Assembly (NCBI RefSeq): GCF_000264905.1
Contig: NW_006763150.1
Coordinates: forward strand, 1 to 64,000
From: Stereum hirsutum FP-91666 SS1
Lineage: Eukaryota > Basidiomycota > Agaricomycetes > Russulales > Stereaceae
Reading direction: 5' to 3'
Length of the DNA stretch: 64,000 nt
Below are positions 59,501-64,000 of this stretch, in pieces. Under the pieces are notes generated by a model. The model was not told the origin of the DNA. It saw nothing but the letters and a program-made list of their open reading frames with translations, and did no database searches. The stretch's first letter is position 1. Every line of letters begins with the position of its first letter. Both the position numbers and the translations under genes were made by a program.

Positions 59501-60000
59501 GGACGAAGCCTGCTTCCCAGGCGATTCAGTTCACGCTGGATCATAACTTGGTGAAGGAGACGAAGAAGGCCCAGGATAAGAGGGGCGTTCAGAAGGCCGA
59601 GGCATCGAGGGCGTCGGAGAAGGAGGCGGCAAAGACGGCTTTGGAAGCACCCGCCGCCAAAGCTACGGTCGATGCTGCTGTCAAGCCCGAGGGTGGATTG
59701 AGCACCCCACCCCCCGAGTCCAACGTTCCTATCGTTCCCGTCCAGTCTGACTCCCAAGCTTCGACCGATTCTTCGCGTTCTTCACCTGGTCCTGCCACCC
59801 CGGCCGAGAACACTGGCGCTCCTGTCGACCTCATGAAAGCCCTCGAGAGCATGAGCTTGGACGACAAGACGAAGGAGGCTGCTGCGAAGGATCCCGAATT
59901 TGCGGCGGCGTTGTTGAAGGCACAGGAGAGGAAGTTTGAGGAGGAGAAGCTGATGTGTTCGCTCGAGAACAAGGAGGCTTGCCTCATGTGCTCGGCTTGA
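56564..60000 (+). CDS. RNR1: Ribonucleoside-diphosphate reductase large subunit
   Basis: Makes dNDPs from NDPs with the small subunit; cytosolic, class Ia. Exons 56564-56621, 56714-56717, 56787-56814, 56881-56942, 56995-57052, 57107-57248, 57306-57426, 57478-57819, 57876-58112, 58173-58396, 58461-59085 and 59148-60000 join in frame to 917 aa. The N-terminal ATP cone begins [16 protein letters not shown], which needs a 4-nt exon (ATGG). Active-site features are [12 protein letters not shown] (redox Cys), SNLCTEI (the N-x-C-x-E radical site), AVCNLASL (second redox Cys), and the phosphate-binding [20 protein letters not shown]. The C-terminal EACLMCSA supplies the regenerating C-x2-C. A Ser/Pro/Ala-rich linker of about 100 residues precedes it, longer than in yeast. 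The start may instead be the internal MAYVFKRDG. Confidence 0.97.
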
Positions 60001-60402
60001 TAGGTCCCATTTCCATCTCCTCATTTGAATATTGGCTGTAGCTATATCCTCTCGCTCTTTTGTGATGTTTGTCCGTTATCAGCGATCGCCAGTCGTTTTT
60101 CGTTGATCGGTACCCCTAATATTCCTGAAGCAGTCTTACTATATCTGTTCGTATCTCGTTAGCTCTGTTCTCGTATGTATTGTCCTGTATGTTTAGACCA
60201 TCCATATGCATGTTTTTCTTTGTTACCCTCGAACGATAATCTATAAAGACTTTCATGTCAATGTCCGTGTGGCGGTGGCGTTCATCTTCGCCGCTGTGCA
60301 CCGTCGATGATCGAGTTTCTTCACCTCGACTACCAAAGCTACTTCACATATCCTACATCTTGTCTTGTGTACATGGACCAAATTTTACGCTGATCCTTAT
60401 TC
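60001..60402. other. Convergent 3' spacer
   Basis: RNR1 and the S28 peptidase gene converge here. It holds their 3' UTRs. No other feature seen. Confidence 0.5.
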
Positions 60403-62558
60403 TTAAAAACCCGCGGTCCCATTTGCGAAGCACGGCAACCACTCATCCAACGCCAACTGGAACAAGCCCAACCCCGAGTAAAACGGCTCCTGCGATATCG
60501 GACTGTAGAATCCTACGGTCTTAAAGTCCGTGTGGTTGGAGTCGGGCGTGAGTAAGACGCGCATGTCGCTGACGTGGACCATGTTAGCATGGGTGAGGCC
60601 GAAGAAGGAGGTGTTGGTTGAAGGGGTGTTGCACCTATACGAATGAGAATGAGGCTTGGTGGCGTAGGTGTGAAGTGGATATTGAGAGAGAATGACAACG
60701 TACGGAGGGACGGCGGGATTGGGCAGGCGATGAGGAGCGTTATCTTCAATAGAGGCTAAGCCCATCGTTCGCCAGGGATCGACTACAATCACCTTGATCA
60801 GAAAATCCTCCCTGTATTCGAGAGCTTTCATGACTTACATTCTCCGTTGGTGAACAGTATATTGGATGGCGCCATATCCCATCCTCCGTACTTATTGATA
60901 TTGCCTACGGCAGGCGATGGCGGCAGACCTTCCGGGAACGTCGAGTTACATTGACTTTGATACAGATCCAAAGAGAGGAACGAGGTCTCGATGGAGAGGG
61001 GGTTGTTGGGATCTCCACGCTGGTAAAAACCTTAGCCCGGCAACGCAATAGAGTGAGTTAAGACGGCTTTCGAAGGACTATCAGGTCGCTCCTTGAGATG
61101 ACGCACCATACTCTGAGCAATATTGCCACATCCACGACCGATCCGCAACGGGGTCGTCCGCGCCACCTGTGATGGAGTCGTAGTCGATTTCAGCAAGGGC
61201 GGTCAGGAAAGATTCGAAAGCGACCTCGACTTCTTGGGTAGAAGCAATACCGGACTCGAGAGCTGGTTCTGTAAAGTTTTGAGTTTCGAGGATGTTACAG
61301 AATGGAAGGAGGGAGGCGTTGAAGCCGTAGTACTGGAGCATCGTAGATGAATATCTTATCCCATCTTCAACCGGGTATGAGAGTAAGACGCACCTGATAG
61401 AAATCCAACGGGTCCATAAGGATGCTCGCCGCATCCACATTACTCGTCCTATTCGCCTGCTCCATCGTCAAATTCGCCGCCCCACTCGTATTACCGCCCG
61501 GCCCACTCAACCTCGCCTTCAACAACTTAAACTTCATCTCCGTCCTCTCCGTCTCATTCGCACCCTCACCAGAACCTCCCAAAGTCTCATCCACGAATCT
61601 CGTCACAGCCACCCAATCCGCCGAACAGTTCCTCGTAAGACTCCTTTCCGCCGCCTTATAATAACTCGCCATATCGACCTGCGCTTGGACGGGCGCGGAG
61701 CTCGCCCAGGTCGCAAAGATCGTCGAAGGGTTACGTTGCCGGAGGAGTGAGCCTCGGATGCCGGGGTAGGAACCGCCGAGGAAGATCCAGGGGGTGGTGG
61801 AGGGGTGGAGGGACGAGTTGAAGTTGTTTGCGAAGAAGATGACGTCTTCGAGGGCTTGTTCGGTGGTGAGGAATTGCCATTGCGATGCGGTGGTGTTGGC
61901 CTGGACACGTGTATTTGTGTCAGTTTGGGAAGAGTTATGGGTTTGGATGGGGTTGAGCCTGGTGAAGAGGACGCACATTCACGGGGAAGGGGAGAGAATC
62001 GCCGTAGAATCTATGCTCCCATAAGATAGCTAGTCCGTTGTACCGTTTGGCCAGACGCATCGTGGCCGACAGGCCATGATACTCCTGCGAGCGAAATCCA
62101 CATTAGATGGGTCCATCTCGCCGCCAACTACGCTCACTTGTAAGTAGTAGGGTAACAGCGGCTCTGCATCTTGCTCTCCAGAGTCGAATACTGGTTCAAA
62201 TTAGTCAAATAATCCGGAAGAGAGAGTTTACGTAGCTCTACGTACGGAAAACAGGCCCACCAGATTCGTAGTAGGTGTCGTTGACCCAAAAACGGTTCGC
62301 AAAACTGTCTGTGTTGTTTGTCGTCCCAAAATGGTCGATTGGAATCTGATACACACACGCAAGATCGAGAACGGACCACATGATATCGAGAATATCACGC
62401 ACCTGAATAAATTGTGGATCATTGGGCAGCGTCGCTCCAGCCTCTGGTGCCACCAACTGCTCTCTCGACCGCCAGTGAGGCTGCCTCAACGCATAACACA
62501 CGTTTCCAAAGGAGAAGGAAAGGATCGCACTAATGGCAGATAATCTGGCGAGCTGCAT
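60403..62558 (-). CDS. Secreted serine peptidase of family S28
   Basis: Lysosomal Pro-X carboxypeptidase/prolyl-peptidase family; fungal members are secreted and cleave after proline. Exons 62558-62403, 62345-62246, 62190-62138, 62084-61983, 61900-61394, 61332-61107, 61030-60839, 60782-60704 and 60634-60403 join in frame to 548 aa. The N-terminus MQLARLSAISAILSFSFGNV is a signal peptide. Family marks in order: IPIDHFGTTN, RFWVNDTYYESGGPVF, GEQDAEPLLPYY, WEHRFYGDSLPFP, LTTEQALEDV, the nucleophile motif GGSYPG, then WASSAPVQAQV. SEYGFYQRGDP and SNILFTNGEFDPWRTMG (catalytic Asp) follow, then MVHVSDMR with the probable catalytic His. Several N-x-S/T sites fit a glycosylated secreted enzyme. All joins keep phase. 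Confidence 0.93.
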
Positions 62559-64000
62559 GTCAGAATGCTGGTGGAGGAGAATTCGACCATTGTCACATAC
62601 CTTTATGTGGTGATGAAGAGCATGAGCGATAAGTGAGAACCATGGAAGAGAAGATAGGACTATGGACACGCGCCTAATCGCTCCCGTGTTAGCTGGTCAT
62701 GCAACTTCGAGCCAGAAATGGGACGGCATTTGACACGCTCGCACTACTACTTCTGAGCAGAGAGAAAAATGTGTCAAAAGTGCACCATCAGAGACACCAG
62801 CAAGGTTTGATCGTCAACGATAGTAAATGTCCGGGAAGCTATGATCTGACAGGGGTTGAGACGAGTCAGAGCTGACGATCCCGAAAAAAAAGAAATTCGA
62901 GAGAGATATACTATTATCGCACGATGATTCCATGATAGCACTCCGGACCGTCTGACGACAATTCTGCTATACTTGCAATCAGTATTAGAAGGCGTAGGAA
63001 GCCAGCGAGCACTGAGCAGGGGACCACGAAACATGTGTAGCTTTGAGCTCTGGAGGATTCTGACCGCTCCGAACAAGGCCTGAGTGACTGAACATTGAGA
63101 TCGACGAGGTGGCTGACCCTCCGTTTGCACTTGGGTACGTACTTCCATATTTCTACGCCTCTCTACTGCTGTCCGACTTATTTCTGTGGATAGTGTCTGA
63201 CTGTCGCACCGGCAAGCCTTGGACAGTGAGCGATACGTAGACTCGTCAAGGTAAGGTGTCGCTAGTGCCAATGCGCTCGAACTTTGTCTCGGCGACGTTA
63301 CTGCTATACAAGCCGCTACTGTTGAGGCGACAAGGGATGCTCGAGCTGATACATGGGTTACAAAATGGTTCAAACTGCAATGGGTCTGAGGAAAATTCCG
63401 GATTGTCGTTGTTAGAGGAATAATGCGTTGATGGCTTGATGGTTGCCAGCGAAGCAAAAGTCAGGCATGCTAAGAAGATGTTGACCACAAGACAACAACG
63501 AGCATGAGAGGGTCTAGGAGAACTCTAGCTTCGTTCTAGCAGGCTCTGGCCGACTACTTGTCAATGAAGCTCGACTGAGGCGTACCCGACGTCCAGGAAT
63601 TGTCCAGGAAAGAAATGAAACGCATCACGCCACACTGGCGGGCGTTCCCGGTTTGGTTGGCGCGACCCGGGATGGGTGGGAACGGATCCGGCCAAGTGCC
63701 TTGCTCTCGACCACAATCTCGAGTCGTCTCGACACGTTGCGCGACTCATCCACGCTGGAGAGGTATGTGAGCCTGCCTTCACCCTCCGAGGCGCTCTCTG
63801 AGCGATTTCACTGGAGCGCTTGAGAAAGATGAAGTACTTCATATAAAATTTACGACCCATTCGCGAGCTTTGGCCTACTGCGTGCCGGCACAGTCGACGC
63901 TGCGGCCGAATGTGTTTCTTTTTTCTCTCTCTTTTCTCGTCTTTGTTCGCAATGCTGCGAATGTGTAAAATGAACTCAGTCGACTATTGTGATGACATCC
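62559..64000. other. Right edge: promoter of the S28 gene, no firm gene
   Basis: The first few hundred bp are the promoter side of the S28 peptidase gene. Two minus-strand frames (62774-63457 and 63246-63488) overlap but neither is convincing. The rest shows no recognisable feature. Confidence 0.35.
63246..63488 (-). CDS. Possible small secreted protein (weak)
   Basis: An 80-codon frame begins MVNIFLACLTFASLATIKPS, which resembles a short signal peptide. It then runs through a Ser/Asn-rich part with three cysteines (FCNPCISSSIPC). Small cysteine-containing secreted proteins are common in fungi, but there is no family match, no splice support, and a longer overlapping frame exists. Treat as a candidate only. 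Confidence 0.18.
   Translation of the reverse strand: MVNIFLACLTFASLATIKPSTHYSSNNDNPEFSSDPLQFEPFCNPCISSSIPCRLNSSGLYSSNVAETKFERIGTSDTLP

Noticed and set aside
62774..63457. 227-codon minus-strand frame near the right edge
   Set aside because: Composition is not protein-like, no motif is seen, and it overlaps an equally weak frame. No splice-supported gene could be built.

Overview
The window looks like nuclear DNA from an agaricomycete (mushroom-type basidiomycete). Genes carry many short GT-AG introns, mostly about 45-70 nt. It holds fungal families such as a heme-thiolate peroxidase, an S28 serine peptidase and an agaricomycete-type P-loop protein. All identifications come from reading the sequence; no database search was run. 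Exon joins were checked for reading phase and are given as coordinates.

Layout: 0-2 kb is repeat-rich, with two 420-bp MITE-like elements in opposite orientation and a possible LTR. From 3.3 to 12.8 kb, two related minus-strand genes encode acidic, probably nuclear proteins, and each follows a conserved 5' module. From 13 to 16.5 kb lie cytidine deaminase and a FAD-dependent monooxygenase, both minus. From 18.8 to 24.7 kb lie a Ser/Pro/Arg-rich hypothetical protein and a heme-thiolate peroxidase. A P-loop NTPase-like gene at 25.5-27.5 kb has a 0.6-kb insertion in the intron that cuts its Walker A motif. From 29.4 to 48 kb is a plus-strand run: an acidic repeat protein, a cupin protein, three cysteine-rich paralogues (one broken by two frame disruptions) and a Lys/Pro-rich protein. 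From 50 to 64 kb lie two tandem MYND zinc-finger genes, the large subunit of ribonucleotide reductase (RNR1), and a convergent S28 peptidase gene.

The most unusual part is the set of seven loci between 3 and 48 kb that encode proteins of no known family. Each has a basic cluster, an acidic/serine-rich spacer and a second basic cluster, which looks like a nuclear signal with possible casein-kinase-type sites. Three of them share a cysteine framework not recognised here. Three loci have related 5' modules fused, at or near the first intron, to different gene bodies. One such module is present as a 2.3-kb inverted pair about 24 kb apart. This suggests a fast-evolving, duplication-driven family assembled by module exchange; its function is unknown.

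The housekeeping part is ordinary except for RNR1, which appears to have a 4-nt microexon and three ACGCGT boxes just upstream of a TATA box.
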